DNA of 64,000 nucleotides from Pseudomonadales bacterium (GTDB taxonomy: Bacteria; Pseudomonadota; Gammaproteobacteria; Pseudomonadales; JAHRWD01). The position numbers and the translations under genes were made by a program. A model generated the notes under the pieces. That model was not told the DNA's origin. It made no database searches and saw only the letters and a list, made by a program, of their open reading frames with translations. This document shows positions 47,230 through 56,404 of this stretch, piece by piece (position 1 is the first letter of the stretch; each line of letters starts with the position of its first letter). The stretch spans positions 1 to 64,000 of the forward strand of contig JARGPR010000001.1 of assembly GCA_029210125.1 (NCBI GenBank), given 5' to 3'.

Positions 47230-48249
47230 ATGAGTGATGATCAATGGCGTGAAAACACCACAACGGATTCAGTCGTTGCTGGTCCTGAAAGCGCAAGTAA
47301 GAACAGTAAAGAGTGGAAACTGATCGAAAAAACAATGGGGTCAATGCTCAAGGAGCAACGTCGCTCCAGGCGCTGGGGGGTGTTTTTTAAGCTGCTGGGC
47401 TTTGGTTATCTTCTTTTTGTGGTGTTAATGTTTTCTTCTAAAAATGAAGTATTCGATGAAGCCATGCCCGGTAAAGGAGCTCACACCGCATTTGTCGATA
47501 TTGAGGGGATGATCGCTGCAAATCAGGAAGCCAATGCTGATGCAATTGCAGGCGCGTTACGTAAAGCCTTTGAGAGCCGAGATAGCGTTGCGGTGATGTT
47601 ACGGATTAACAGTCCGGGAGGATCGCCTGTTCAATCTGGTTATGTTTATGATGAAATTAAGCGTCTGAGAGCTAAATATCCCGAGAAGAAGCTTTATTCG
47701 GTGATCAGTGATTTAGGTGCCTCTGGAGCCTATTATATTGCAGCAGCCTCTGATGAAATTTGGGCAGACAAAGCGAGTCTGGTCGGGTCGATTGGTGTTA
47801 CCGCTGCAGGGTTTGGCTTTACCGAAACGATTAATAAGCTTGGTATAGAGCGGCGAAAATTCACTTCAGGCCAGCACAAGGCGTTTTTAGATCCGTTCTC
47901 CCCGTTAGTTGAAGAAGAAAAGGTATTTTGGGAGGGGGTGCTGCGTACTACCCATGACCAGTTTATCGGCAAGGTAAAAGAGGGGCGCGGCAATCGCCTG
48001 AAGCTTACAAAAGGTCACCAACTGTTTAGCGGGTTAATCTGGACCGGCGAGCAATCCCTTGAGCTGGGTTTGATCGATGGCCTGGGCAGTCCCGGATTTG
48101 TTGCTCGAGAAGTTATTGGCGAAGAGGAAATGATTGATTACACCGTTAGGCCGAGCCCCTTTAAGCGATTTACTGATCGTTTGGGGGTGAGTATTGGTAA
48201 CGCCCTGGCGCGCAACCTGGGTTTAGCTGAATTCAGATCATTGCAATGA
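47230..48249 (+). CDS. sppA: S49 family signal peptide peptidase (SppA-like)
   Basis: A membrane-anchored serine peptidase that degrades signal peptides left in the membrane. One N-terminal membrane helix (WGVFFKLLGFGYLLFVVLMF, ~50-70) precedes a periplasmic domain. Catalytic Ser lies in DLGASGAYYIAAASDEI (~164) and Lys in SGQHKAFLDPFSP (~216). NSPGGSPVQSG and SLVGSIGV are also conserved. At 339 residues it is the short, single-domain type (E. coli SppA is a 618-residue tandem form). It sits between rluC and yceD. Confidence 0.93.
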   Translation: MSDDQWRENTTTDSVVAGPESASKNSKEWKLIEKTMGSMLKEQRRSRRWGVFFKLLGFGYLLFVVLMFSSKNEVFDEAMPGKGAHTAFVDIEGMIAANQEANADAIAGALRKAFESRDSVAVMLRINSPGGSPVQSGYVYDEIKRLRAKYPEKKLYSVISDLGASGAYYIAAASDEIWADKASLVGSIGVTAAGFGFTETINKLGIERRKFTSGQHKAFLDPFSPLVEEEKVFWEGVLRTTHDQFIGKVKEGRGNRLKLTKGHQLFSGLIWTGEQSLELGLIDGLGSPGFVAREVIGEEEMIDYTVRPSPFKRFTDRLGVSIGNALARNLGLAEFRSLQ

Positions 48250-48293
48250 TCTAAAAGATCATCGCGACAATCGCGAGAAGCTACTAAAAATTT

Positions 48294-48322
48294 TTGACAG
48301 TGTTGGTCAATCTCCCTATGAT
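48294..48322 (+). promoter_or_regulatory. Near-perfect sigma-70 promoter directly before yceD
   Basis: TTGACA (48294-48299), a 17-bp spacer, and TATGAT (48317-48322). The expected transcription start falls at about 48328-48332, at or within a few bases of the yceD ATG at 48332. It should drive the yceD-rpmF-plsX-fab cluster. Confidence 0.75.
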
Positions 48323-48331
48323 TACGCGGCT

Positions 48332-48850
48332 ATGCAATCGGAGCGTCTCCCACATACAGTTAGTCCTGCCAAACTGGCGCAGCGGCGTATCATTTTGGAT
48401 GGGAATATTCCGCTTGGTAAGCTAGATCGTTTATCCGAACAGCTAGTCAAGATAGATACAGATGGATTGGTTGCTCTGCGGCTAGAGTTTGGTAAGGATA
48501 AGCAGGGTTTTACAACCATTGTGGGTTCTGCCTCAACTCAAGTTGAGTTGATCTGCCAGCGCTGTATGGAAGCGATGACATTTGATTTGAACGCGGTAAT
48601 CAGCCTTGCGTTGGTTGCTAATGATGAAGCGGCTAGCGAGCTTCCGGATAGATACGATCCGATACTGGTTGAGAGTTCGGGATTGATACCATTACGATCA
48701 TTGGTTGAGGATGATCTGATCCTTGCTCTGCCTATCGTTGCTTATCATGATTCTCCATGTGGTTATGTAGATGATAAGCAGACAGAAGAATCTGGTGTCG
48801 AGGCTTCGGTGGAAAATCCTTTTAGCGTGTTAGAGATTCTAAAGCACTAA
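48332..48850 (+). CDS. yceD: 23S rRNA accumulation protein YceD (DUF177)
   Basis: A 172-residue protein needed for normal 23S rRNA accumulation in E. coli and plants. Conserved parts: the N-terminus MQSERLPHTVSPAKLAQRR, the Cys pair in LICQRCMEAM, LVEDDLILALPIVAYHD, and the ending NPFSVLEILK. The start lines up with E. coli YceD (MQKVKLPLTLDPVRTAQKR), yet no ribosome-binding site precedes it and the promoter ends ten bases upstream. It is followed by rpmF after 34 bp, the conserved order. Confidence 0.94.
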   Translation: MQSERLPHTVSPAKLAQRRIILDGNIPLGKLDRLSEQLVKIDTDGLVALRLEFGKDKQGFTTIVGSASTQVELICQRCMEAMTFDLNAVISLALVANDEAASELPDRYDPILVESSGLIPLRSLVEDDLILALPIVAYHDSPCGYVDDKQTEESGVEASVENPFSVLEILKH

Positions 48851-48884
48851 ATTTTGTTAAAGAAAAGATTAAGGTATATAAGTC

Positions 48885-49067
48885 ATGGCTGTACAAAAAA
48901 GTAAAGTGACCCGCTCACGACGTGGCATGCGACGTTCTCACGATGCGCTGTCTGGACCCACACTTTCAATCGATCCAACAACCGGTGAAACTCATCGTCG
49001 TCACCATGTGACTGCAGACGGTTTTTATAAAGGTAAAAAAGTACTTGAGATCAGCTCCGAAGATTAA
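48885..49067 (+). CDS. rpmF: 50S ribosomal protein L32
   Basis: A 60-residue protein of the large ribosomal subunit. Its start [21 protein letters not shown] and the later [20 protein letters not shown] are typical of the Cys-free proteobacterial L32. It sits between yceD and plsX, with the plsX start only three bases after its stop. Confidence 0.97.
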   Translation: MAVQKSKVTRSRRGMRRSHDALSGPTLSIDPTTGETHRRHHVTADGFYKGKKVLEISSED

Positions 49068-49070
49068 ACT

Positions 49071-50093
49071 TTGGATTCCGTCATTCATCTGGCGGTAGAT
49101 GTTATGGGCGGGGACTTCGGCCCTGCCATAACGGTTCCCGCTTCTCTGGCTGCCCTGCAGCAGAATCAAAATTTGTTCCTCACTCTGGTTGGCGATCAGT
49201 CGCAGATTGAGGGATTGATCCCCTCGAAAGGGGATGCTCTCAGTGAGCGAATAGGTATCATCCATACTCCGGATATCATCGGAATGGATGAAAAACCATC
49301 TGCAGCTCTGCGAAAAAAACAAAACTCTTCGACCTACTGCGCTATTGAGCTAGTCAGCCAGGGTCATGCCGACGCCTGTGTCAGTGCTGGTAATACCGGT
49401 GCGCTGATGGCGATTGGTTGTCATCTGCTGAAAACCTTTCCTACAGTGGATCGTCCCGCTATCGTCAGTGCTTTTCCGACCCTTGAAGGGCGTTGCTTTG
49501 TGCTTGATTTAGGCGCAAACGCCACCGCGCAGCCACACTATCTGTCTCAGTTTTCCGTTATGGCAAACGCGATGCTTACATCTGTTTATGGCGTTGCGTC
49601 GCCACGCATTGGCCTGCTAAACATGGGTAAGGAGGCGGGCAAAGGTAACGAATTGGCGCAGCGGGCTGATGGCTTGATTAGCGATATCGAAGATCTTAAC
49701 TATATTGGTTTTATTGAGCCAGAGGATATCTTTGAAGGGCGGGTCGATATTGCCGTTTGTGATGGTTTTGTAGGCAACATGATGCTTAAGACCATGGAAA
49801 GTGTTGCGGCGATGGTGGATCAATTGATTGCACGGCAAATGGCGAAAGAGCCACTTTCCGTTGTAGATTCGGATACTATAGCGCCCTTATTGGGCCGGGT
49901 TCGCGAAAACATAGATCCTGGTCAGCACAATGGCGCCAGCTTTCTTGGGTTGCAAGGTATTGTGGTGAAGAGCCACGGGGGTGCTGATCAGCTTGGGTTT
50001 GAGCAGGCGCTTTGTACTGCAGCATCTGAGGTTGAGTATGATTTGCCATCACGAATCCAGCAGAAGATTGCCCGGTTGAGCGCCGTTAACTAG
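49071..50093 (+). CDS. plsX: Phosphate acyltransferase PlsX
   Basis: Makes acyl-phosphate from acyl-ACP for phospholipid synthesis. Conserved parts: LAVDVMGGDFGPAITVPASL, EKPSAALRKKQNSS, VSAGNTGALMAIG and ICDGFVGN-like VCDGFVGNMMLK. The start is TTG at 49071, three bases after rpmF; it places the DVMGGDFGP motif at the usual distance from the N-terminus. The next gene is fabD, whereas fabH lies here in E. coli and many relatives. Confidence 0.96.
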   Translation: MDSVIHLAVDVMGGDFGPAITVPASLAALQQNQNLFLTLVGDQSQIEGLIPSKGDALSERIGIIHTPDIIGMDEKPSAALRKKQNSSTYCAIELVSQGHADACVSAGNTGALMAIGCHLLKTFPTVDRPAIVSAFPTLEGRCFVLDLGANATAQPHYLSQFSVMANAMLTSVYGVASPRIGLLNMGKEAGKGNELAQRADGLISDIEDLNYIGFIEPEDIFEGRVDIAVCDGFVGNMMLKTMESVAAMVDQLIARQMAKEPLSVVDSDTIAPLLGRVRENIDPGQHNGASFLGLQGIVVKSHGGADQLGFEQALCTAASEVEYDLPSRIQQKIARLSAVN

Positions 50094-50119
50094 CTTGATT
50101 AGTGAATAGTTAAAGTTGG

Positions 50120-50148
50120 TTGGCTTTGAATAATGTAAAAAATAATAG
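50120..50148 (+). promoter_or_regulatory. Candidate promoter before fabD
   Basis: TTGGCT (50120-50125), 17 bp, TAATAG (50143-50148). Just downstream, GCCTC/GAGGC arms (50151-50179) followed by TTTT could form a weak stem-loop at the start of the transcript. Both are modest matches. Confidence 0.4.
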
Positions 50149-50207
50149 CAGCCTCTCCGAATTTATTTCAGGCGGAGGCTTTTAATAGAACTACCACGAG
50201 GTTTAGC

Positions 50208-51152
50208 ATGAGTAACAACATCGCATTTGTATTTCCCGGTCAAGGTTCTCAGCATGTAGGTATGCTTGCGGATTTAGCTGCGGATAGTTCTATTATTCAG
50301 CAGTGCTTTGCCGAAGCCTCGGAGGTGCTTGGGTACGACCTGTGGGATCTTTGTCAAAATGATCCGGATTCGAGCCTTGCGAAAACCGAAATCACGCAGC
50401 CAGCATTGTTAACCGCCAGCGTTTCTCTCTGGAGGCTTTGGCAGGATCGCAGTGATATTCAACCAGCTATGATGGCTGGCCACAGTTTGGGCGAGTATTC
50501 CGCTATGGTTTGCTCCGGTGCACTTGGGTTCAGTGATGCGGTGAAACTGGTTCAGTCCCGTGGTCAGTATATGCAGGCTGCAGTCCCGCAGGGTGAAGGA
50601 GCAATGGCCGTCATTATAGGGCTTGAAGATGATGCGGTAGTTGCGGTCTGTGATGAAGCGGCCCAGGGGCAGGTAGTTGCGGCGGTGAATTACAATTCAC
50701 CTGGGCAAATTGCCATTGCAGGTAACGCTGAAGCAATTGATCGGGCTATGGTAATCGCGAAGGATAAGGGCGCAAAACGTGCGATGCCTCTTGCGGTTAG
50801 CGTGCCTTCACATTGTGCGTTGATGAAACCGGCCGCTGTACAGTTGGCCGCTGATCTCGAATCAATCCAGATCAATAAACCAACTATAACAGTAGTGCAG
50901 AATGTCACTGCAGAACCCTGCGATAACCCAGATCAAATTCGAGAAAACTTGATTGCGCAGCTATACAGCCCGGTGCGTTGGTCCGAGTCGGTAAAGCTGA
51001 TGGCCGGCAAAGGCATTAATGCATTGGTGGAAGCTGGCCCAGGTAAAGTGCTGTGTGGTCTCGCCAAGCGAATTGATCGTGAGATTGCTGCGTACCCAAT
51101 TGCAGAAGCTGATAGTTTTTCAGGGGCATTGCACGCGCTTTCCGCAGAGTAA
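50208..51152 (+). CDS. fabD: Malonyl-CoA:ACP transacylase
   Basis: Loads malonyl groups onto acyl carrier protein. Conserved parts: AFVFPGQGSQHVGML, the active-site Ser in AGHSLGEYSAM (~93), the Arg-bearing VQSRGQYMQAAVP, and the active His region VSVPSHCALM. At 314 residues it matches E. coli FabD (309). An ACGAGG site lies before the ATG. It is 47 bp before fabG. Confidence 0.97.
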   Translation: MSNNIAFVFPGQGSQHVGMLADLAADSSIIQQCFAEASEVLGYDLWDLCQNDPDSSLAKTEITQPALLTASVSLWRLWQDRSDIQPAMMAGHSLGEYSAMVCSGALGFSDAVKLVQSRGQYMQAAVPQGEGAMAVIIGLEDDAVVAVCDEAAQGQVVAAVNYNSPGQIAIAGNAEAIDRAMVIAKDKGAKRAMPLAVSVPSHCALMKPAAVQLAADLESIQINKPTITVVQNVTAEPCDNPDQIRENLIAQLYSPVRWSESVKLMAGKGINALVEAGPGKVLCGLAKRIDREIAAYPIAEADSFSGALHALSAE

Positions 51153-51199
51153 ACGATTAATACAGATACCAATAACTGCCGATATATTTGGAGTTTGAA

Positions 51200-51943
51200 A
51201 TGAGTTTGGAAGGAAAAGTAGCCTTAGTAACCGGAGCCAGTCGTGGTATTGGTCGAGCCATAGCCGCAGGGTTAGGCGCTCAGTCTGCCTGCGTGGTTGG
51301 TACAGCGACTACAGATGCCGGGGCGGCGGCAATAACCCAGAGATTCAACGAAGAGGGAATTAAAGGCAGCGGGTTTAAGCTTAATGTAACCAATAGCGAA
51401 GAGGTCCAGGCTGTTCTAAAACAGATTCAGGAGCAATTTGGCGCGCCTGAGATTCTGGTGAATAACGCTGGAATTACTAAAGACAATCTTCTAATGCGCA
51501 TGAAAGAAGATGAGTGGCAGGACGTGATCAGTACTAACCTTGGTTCAATGTACAGCGTTTCAAAGGCCTGTTTACGAGGTATGAGTAAAGCTCGATGGGG
51601 ACGTATTGTAAACGTCAGCTCCGTAGTTGGATCGATGGGCAATGCGGGGCAAACTAACTATGCCGCATCCAAAGCGGGTGTAGAAGGATTTACCAGAGCC
51701 TTGGCTAGGGAGATTGGTAGCAGAGGTGTCACAGTAAATTCGGTTGCTCCCGGTTTTATTGATACGGATATGACCAAGGCGCTTGAGGAAAGTCAGCGAG
51801 ACTCGCTGGCCTCCCAGATACCTTTAAACCGTCTCGGATCGCCGGAAGAAGTGGCAGCAGTTGTTGTATTTCTGTGCTCTGATTCGGCGGGATATATTAC
51901 CGGTGAGACCCTGCACGTAAATGGCGGCCTATATATGGCGTAA
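51200..51943 (+). CDS. fabG: 3-oxoacyl-[ACP] reductase
   Basis: NADPH-dependent reduction of beta-ketoacyl-ACP in fatty-acid elongation. It is a short-chain dehydrogenase with cofactor loop VTGASRGIGRAIA, NNAGITKDNLLMRM, the catalytic Ser in NVSSVVGSMGN and YAASK. ATG 51200 has GGAG six bases upstream and gives 247 residues (E. coli FabG, 244); a TTG four codons earlier would put that site in the gene. Confidence 0.97.
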   Translation: MSLEGKVALVTGASRGIGRAIAAGLGAQSACVVGTATTDAGAAAITQRFNEEGIKGSGFKLNVTNSEEVQAVLKQIQEQFGAPEILVNNAGITKDNLLMRMKEDEWQDVISTNLGSMYSVSKACLRGMSKARWGRIVNVSSVVGSMGNAGQTNYAASKAGVEGFTRALAREIGSRGVTVNSVAPGFIDTDMTKALEESQRDSLASQIPLNRLGSPEEVAAVVVFLCSDSAGYITGETLHVNGGLYMA

Positions 51944-52182
51944 TTGGGCAGCTGATGGTGTTGATTCGGAGCTGAAAACTGAATTTATGATGATTCCGAG
52001 CAACAAAAACATCGAAACAGATTACATCGTTTTTAAAAAAAGTTAGAATTAGCCCATCCAACGGCTAAGTTGATTAGAATTTGAACGAATTGTTGTTACT
52101 TTAAACATAATTAGCGATTCCTCGATATTTGCATTATTCATAAATTGATAAGACCACCTAGGTTAGGAGTGTTTGAACAACC

Positions 52183-52416
52183 ATGAGCACCATAGAAGAG
52201 CGTGTAAAGAAGATTGTTTGTGAGCAGCTGGGCGTTAAGGAGGAAGAGGTTGTAGGTACAGCATCTTTCGTTGAAGATCTCGGCGCTGACTCATTGGACA
52301 CTGTTGAATTGGTAATGGCTCTCGAAGATGAATTCGAGACTGAAATTCCTGATGATGATGCAGAAAAAATCACCTCTGTTCAGGAAGCGATTGATTACGT
52401 GGAAGCGAACAGCTAA
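52183..52416 (+). CDS. acpP: Acyl carrier protein
   Basis: Carries growing acyl chains on a 4'-phosphopantetheine attached to the Ser of [15 protein letters not shown] (~37). It is a 77-residue acidic helical protein, the usual size. The nearest ribosome-binding site (AGGAG) is an unusually long 13 bases before the ATG, but no in-frame alternative exists. The 239 bp upstream probably hold its own promoter, as in E. coli; I cannot pin it down. Confidence 0.98.
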   Translation: MSTIEERVKKIVCEQLGVKEEEVVGTASFVEDLGADSLDTVELVMALEDEFETEIPDDDAEKITSVQEAIDYVEANS

Positions 52417-52528
52417 ATCTATACCGCGATAATTGCTTGTTAAGTAGTGGTAGTTAGGTAGTATCGTGAAGCCGTTCTTGCATTTGTAAGGCGGCTTTTC
52501 TTTTGGGTTGAAGATGAGGAGTTCGGAA

Positions 52529-53770
52529 GTGTCCAAGCGTCGTGTGGTTGTGACTGGTATGGGTATGGTGAGCCCCCTGGGTAACACTGTTGATGAGTCC
52601 TGGAAAAACATTATTGAGGGGAAAAGTGGTGTAGCTACTATCGAGGCCTTTGATGTTTCGGGGCTTGGTACTCAGTTTGCCGCATCCGTAAAAGACCTTG
52701 ACGTCTCCGAATATTATTCTGTAAAAGATGCCAAAAGGCAGGACTTGTTTATTCAATACGGGCTTGTTGCCGGTATCCAGGCGATACAGGAAGCAGGGCT
52801 CGAAATCACCGAAGAGCAGGCTGACCGCGTCGGTGTAGCCATTGGCTCTGGAATCGGTGGTCTACCGAATATCGAAAGCAATCGTGATTTGTATCGCGAT
52901 AAAGGCCCTAAACGAATTTCACCGTTTTTTATTCCTGGTTCGATCGTAAATATGATCGCTGGGAACCTCTCTATCATCTATGGCTACAAAGGCCCTAACA
53001 TTGCGATTGCAACCGCCTGCACTACCGGTACTCACAATATTGGCATGGCTGCTCGTATGATTAGCTATGGTGATGCGGATGTGATGATTGCTGGTGGTGC
53101 TGAAATGGCTACCTCTGAATTAGGTGTTGCCGGATTCGGTGCGGCACGTGCACTTTCAACACGTAATAATGATCCGCAGGCTGCTAGCCGTCCATGGGAT
53201 CGTGATCGAGATGGTTTTGTACTGGGCGACGGTGCAGGTGCAATGGTTCTCGAAGAATACGAATTCGCAAAAGCACGTGGTGCCAACATTCTTGCCGAGC
53301 TTACCGGTTTTGGTATGAGCGCAGATGCGTTCCACATGACCTCGCCACCGGAAAATGGACGTGGTGCAGCATCAGCGATGAAAGCTGCCATCGCTGATGC
53401 GGGTATAAACCCTGATCAGATGGACTATATCAATGCTCACGGAACCTCAACGCCCGCCGGTGATATTGCTGAGTCCCAGGCTGCAGAATCTGTGTTTGGT
53501 GATCACGCCAAAAAATTGGTGATGAGTTCTACTAAATCCTCTATCGGTCATCTACTAGGCGCTGCCGGGGCAGTTGAAGCGATTTTTTGTATCAAGGCGC
53601 TACTTGATCAAGTAGCACCGCCGACTATTAATCTAGATAATCCCGACGAAGGCTGCCATCTAGATTATGTCGCTAACACCGCGCGAAATTTGAAGCTGGA
53701 TACTGTGATTTCAAATTCCTTCGGTTTCGGCGGTACCAACGGTTCAGTGATCTTTAGTAAATTACGCTAA
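52529..53770 (+). CDS. fabF: 3-oxoacyl-[ACP] synthase II (KAS II)
   Basis: Condenses acyl-ACP with malonyl-ACP. The active Cys is in [12 protein letters not shown] (~163), with the two His residues in [11 protein letters not shown] and [19 protein letters not shown] at 52529 is chosen: GAGGAG lies seven bases before it, the N-terminus [11 protein letters not shown] matches E. coli FabF, and the 413-residue length is identical. A TTG at 52508 would extend through that site. Confidence 0.97.
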   Translation: MSKRRVVVTGMGMVSPLGNTVDESWKNIIEGKSGVATIEAFDVSGLGTQFAASVKDLDVSEYYSVKDAKRQDLFIQYGLVAGIQAIQEAGLEITEEQADRVGVAIGSGIGGLPNIESNRDLYRDKGPKRISPFFIPGSIVNMIAGNLSIIYGYKGPNIAIATACTTGTHNIGMAARMISYGDADVMIAGGAEMATSELGVAGFGAARALSTRNNDPQAASRPWDRDRDGFVLGDGAGAMVLEEYEFAKARGANILAELTGFGMSADAFHMTSPPENGRGAASAMKAAIADAGINPDQMDYINAHGTSTPAGDIAESQAAESVFGDHAKKLVMSSTKSSIGHLLGAAGAVEAIFCIKALLDQVAPPTINLDNPDEGCHLDYVANTARNLKLDTVISNSFGFGGTNGSVIFSKLR

Positions 53771-53816
53771 TCCACTAGGCGCTAGATCCCGTTCCTGGTT
53801 GTGGGGTTAGAAAATC

Positions 53817-54701
53817 ATGTCAGCAAATGGCAGTACTGTTTTAGTTAATGGGGTCGAGTCCAGCTCGATCTCCGTTAGTGACAGGGGGCTGGCGTATGGT
53901 GATGGTCTATTTGAAACCCTTCGGATTCGCGATAAGAAAATCCCTCTTTGGAGTTATCACCAGGGGCGACTGGAGTCTGGTTGCCAGCGTTTAGGCATAA
54001 AACTCGATTTAAAAACTTTGGAGTCTGAGCTGCAGCAATTGCTCGACGGTATTGGTCGCCCTGGCTATCCAGCTACCCGGGATCAGCTAATCAAAATTAT
54101 CGTCACCCGAGGTCCAGGTCAGCGTGGTTACTCCTCTGAGGGAGCGAATAACCCCACCCGTATTCTATTTCATTCTGAATACAGTGCTGCTGGGCCTGAT
54201 TATTATCAGTCCGGTGTAGCGGTGCGAATCTGTAGTACACCATTAGCCCTTAATCCCAGCTTGGCAGGTATCAAACACCTGAACCGTTTAGAGCAAGTAT
54301 TAGCCCGCTCAGAATGGAGTGGCAGTGATTATGCCGAAGGGCTGATGTGCGATATCCAGGGTGCTGCAGTGGATGGGACGATGAGCAACTTCATCGTGGT
54401 CAAAAATGGTCAGCTATACGCGCCAGAGCTTAGTCAAGCCGGTGTGGAGGGAGTGATGCGTCGTTATATCTTCGAGCACGCAAATAGTTTGGGGCTGATT
54501 TTTCATATAAAAAAACTTACGCTTGATGAACTGTTTAGTGCCGATGAAATATTTATTTGTAACAGCGTATTTGGTGTTTGGCCACTACGATCACTTATCG
54601 ACGATACTGATGAGTACAGCCGGCAGCGACAATGGTCAACCGAGTTTCCTGTTGCGAAGGCACTCCAGTCTTCTATTGAGCTGAAACTGTTTCCGCAGTG
54701 A
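53817..54701 (+). CDS. pabC: Aminodeoxychorismate lyase
   Basis: Releases pyruvate from 4-amino-4-deoxychorismate to give p-aminobenzoate for folate. It is a fold-type IV PLP enzyme: SVSDRGLAYGDGLFETLRI at the N-terminus, PLP Lys in AGIKHLNRLEQVLAR (~152), and the E(A/G)LMCDIQGAAVDGTMSN segment that replaces the usual EG..SN motif. At 294 residues it is slightly longer than E. coli PabC (269). Its end overlaps mltG by four bases. Confidence 0.94.
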   Translation: MSANGSTVLVNGVESSSISVSDRGLAYGDGLFETLRIRDKKIPLWSYHQGRLESGCQRLGIKLDLKTLESELQQLLDGIGRPGYPATRDQLIKIIVTRGPGQRGYSSEGANNPTRILFHSEYSAAGPDYYQSGVAVRICSTPLALNPSLAGIKHLNRLEQVLARSEWSGSDYAEGLMCDIQGAAVDGTMSNFIVVKNGQLYAPELSQAGVEGVMRRYIFEHANSLGLIFHIKKLTLDELFSADEIFICNSVFGVWPLRSLIDDTDEYSRQRQWSTEFPVAKALQSSIELKLFPQ

Positions 54702-55747
54702 AAATTAATGGCTGGAAGCTCGGTGTTTCGATACTAGCGTCTATTTTTTTGACTGTTGCTGCAGCTGTTTTTTTATTTGAGCGTGCGATAACAGCCCCGA
54801 TGAATACAGATGACGCTGGATACAGGGTTGTACTAAAACCCGGTGCGACCATGGACTTTGTAGCCAGAGAACTGAGTAAAAACGGCGTTATCCCGATTCC
54901 TCAGCCATTAATCTGGTACGCCCGACTGAAGGGCCTGGCTCATCGAATACAGGCTGGAGAGTATTGGATCCCCCCAGGTATGACGCCAGTTGATTTGGTT
55001 GAGGCACTGGTTTCAGGCAGAGTGATTCAACACCCGGTGACTTTTATCGAAGGTTGGACCTTTAGAGAGGTTTTGGCGGTGCTTGCGGCTCAACCTCAGT
55101 TGCAATCAAAGATCTCAGGGATGAGTTATCAGCAGATTATGGCTGCAATCGGAATGGAGGGTATATCCCCCGAGGGTCGCTTTTTCCCCGATACCTATCT
55201 TTATGCTGCGGGTACGACTGATCTTGATCTGCTCATGCGCTCGGCAACTCGAATGCAGCAGTTTCTGCAGAATGCCTGGGTATCACGCGATGCCGGGTTA
55301 CCCTACGCTGATGTCGACGAAGCGTTGGTGATGGCTTCAATTATCGAAAAAGAAACCGGCTCAGAGGGTGAGCGAAATAAAATTGCTGGCGTGTTTGTCC
55401 GCCGCCTGCATTTGGGGATGCGGTTACAGTCGGATCCGACGGTCATTTTTGGAATGGGTGACAACTATAAAGGTAATATTACTCGCGCTGATTTAAAGCG
55501 CTTGACCGCCTACAATACCTATCGAATAAAGGGCTTACCCCCAACCCCGATTGCCATGCCTGGCGAAGCCTCAATTGAGGCTGCTTTACATCCGTCGGAG
55601 GGGAGTGAGTTGTATTTTGTTGGCAAGGGCGATGGCAGTCACCATTTTTCAGATACTCTGGCGCAACACCGGCAAGCCGTTGAAAAATACCAACGCTCTG
55701 GACGCAAAAAAGACTATCGTTCACGGCCCACAAAGAGTGTGCACTAG
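54698..55747 (+). CDS. mltG: Endolytic murein transglycosylase
   Basis: A membrane-anchored lytic transglycosylase (YceG family) that ends nascent glycan strands. One N-terminal helix (LGVSILASIFLTVAAAVFLF) precedes a LysM-like part and the YceG domain. The catalytic Glu lies in MASIIEKETGSEGERNKIAGVF (~217), with LQSDPTVIFG and YNTYRIKGLPPTPIAMPG downstream. The start is GTG at 54698, overlapping the pabC stop. The pabC-mltG-tmk-holB order matches E. coli. Confidence 0.96.
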   Translation: MKINGWKLGVSILASIFLTVAAAVFLFERAITAPMNTDDAGYRVVLKPGATMDFVARELSKNGVIPIPQPLIWYARLKGLAHRIQAGEYWIPPGMTPVDLVEALVSGRVIQHPVTFIEGWTFREVLAVLAAQPQLQSKISGMSYQQIMAAIGMEGISPEGRFFPDTYLYAAGTTDLDLLMRSATRMQQFLQNAWVSRDAGLPYADVDEALVMASIIEKETGSEGERNKIAGVFVRRLHLGMRLQSDPTVIFGMGDNYKGNITRADLKRLTAYNTYRIKGLPPTPIAMPGEASIEAALHPSEGSELYFVGKGDGSHHFSDTLAQHRQAVEKYQRSGRKKDYRSRPTKSVH

Positions 55748-55762
55748 GTTAAGGGTCATTTG

Positions 55763-56404
55763 ATGACGAATATTCCAGCGGGTCGTTTTATCACTGTAGA
55801 AGGTACCGAAGGTGCCGGTAAATCGACCTGTATTCAGCACGTAGAGCGATGGGCAACCTCCCGTTCAATCTCAATGCTCTGTACTCGCGAACCCGGAGGC
55901 ACGCCTTTGGCTGAACAAATCCGTGATATTTTGCTCGAAACCCGTACAGAAAACGTTGATAGTTTAGCCGAATTATTATTGGTATTTGCGGCCAGGGCAC
56001 AACATCTAAATACATTGATTAGGCCTAATTTAGAAGCTGGAAAATGGGTGTTAAGTGACCGTTTTACCGATGCGACCTACGCCTACCAGGGTAGCGGTCG
56101 TGGTTTAAATATCCAGCAAATCTCGCAGTTGGAGGGTTTGGTGCAGGGGAGTTTTCAACCAGACCTCACACTGTTGCTGGACCTGCCTGTCGAATTGGGT
56201 CTTGAGCGTGCTCGACAACGCAGCCAACCCGACCGATTTGAGTTAGAGCAGGAAATGTTTTTCGAAAAAGTCCGATCTGGCTACAGGGAACGCGCCGCTG
56301 CCCAGCCCGACCGAATTAAAATCGTTGATGCCAGCAAATCTCCAGAGCAGGTATCTCAACAAGTCTTAGATATATTGGACCAATGGTTGGCTGGAATTGG
56401 CTGA
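55763..56404 (+). CDS. tmk: Thymidylate kinase
   Basis: Phosphorylates dTMP to dTDP. P-loop ITVEGTEGAGKST at residues ~11-23, DR(F/Y) motif LSDRFTDATYAYQGSGRG, and the LID region RQRSQPDRFE. The 213-residue length is that of E. coli Tmk. ATG 55763 is used; a TTG directly before it is less likely. Its TGA stop overlaps the holB ATG (TGATG). Confidence 0.97.
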   Translation: MTNIPAGRFITVEGTEGAGKSTCIQHVERWATSRSISMLCTREPGGTPLAEQIRDILLETRTENVDSLAELLLVFAARAQHLNTLIRPNLEAGKWVLSDRFTDATYAYQGSGRGLNIQQISQLEGLVQGSFQPDLTLLLDLPVELGLERARQRSQPDRFELEQEMFFEKVRSGYRERAAAQPDRIKIVDASKSPEQVSQQVLDILDQWLAGIG

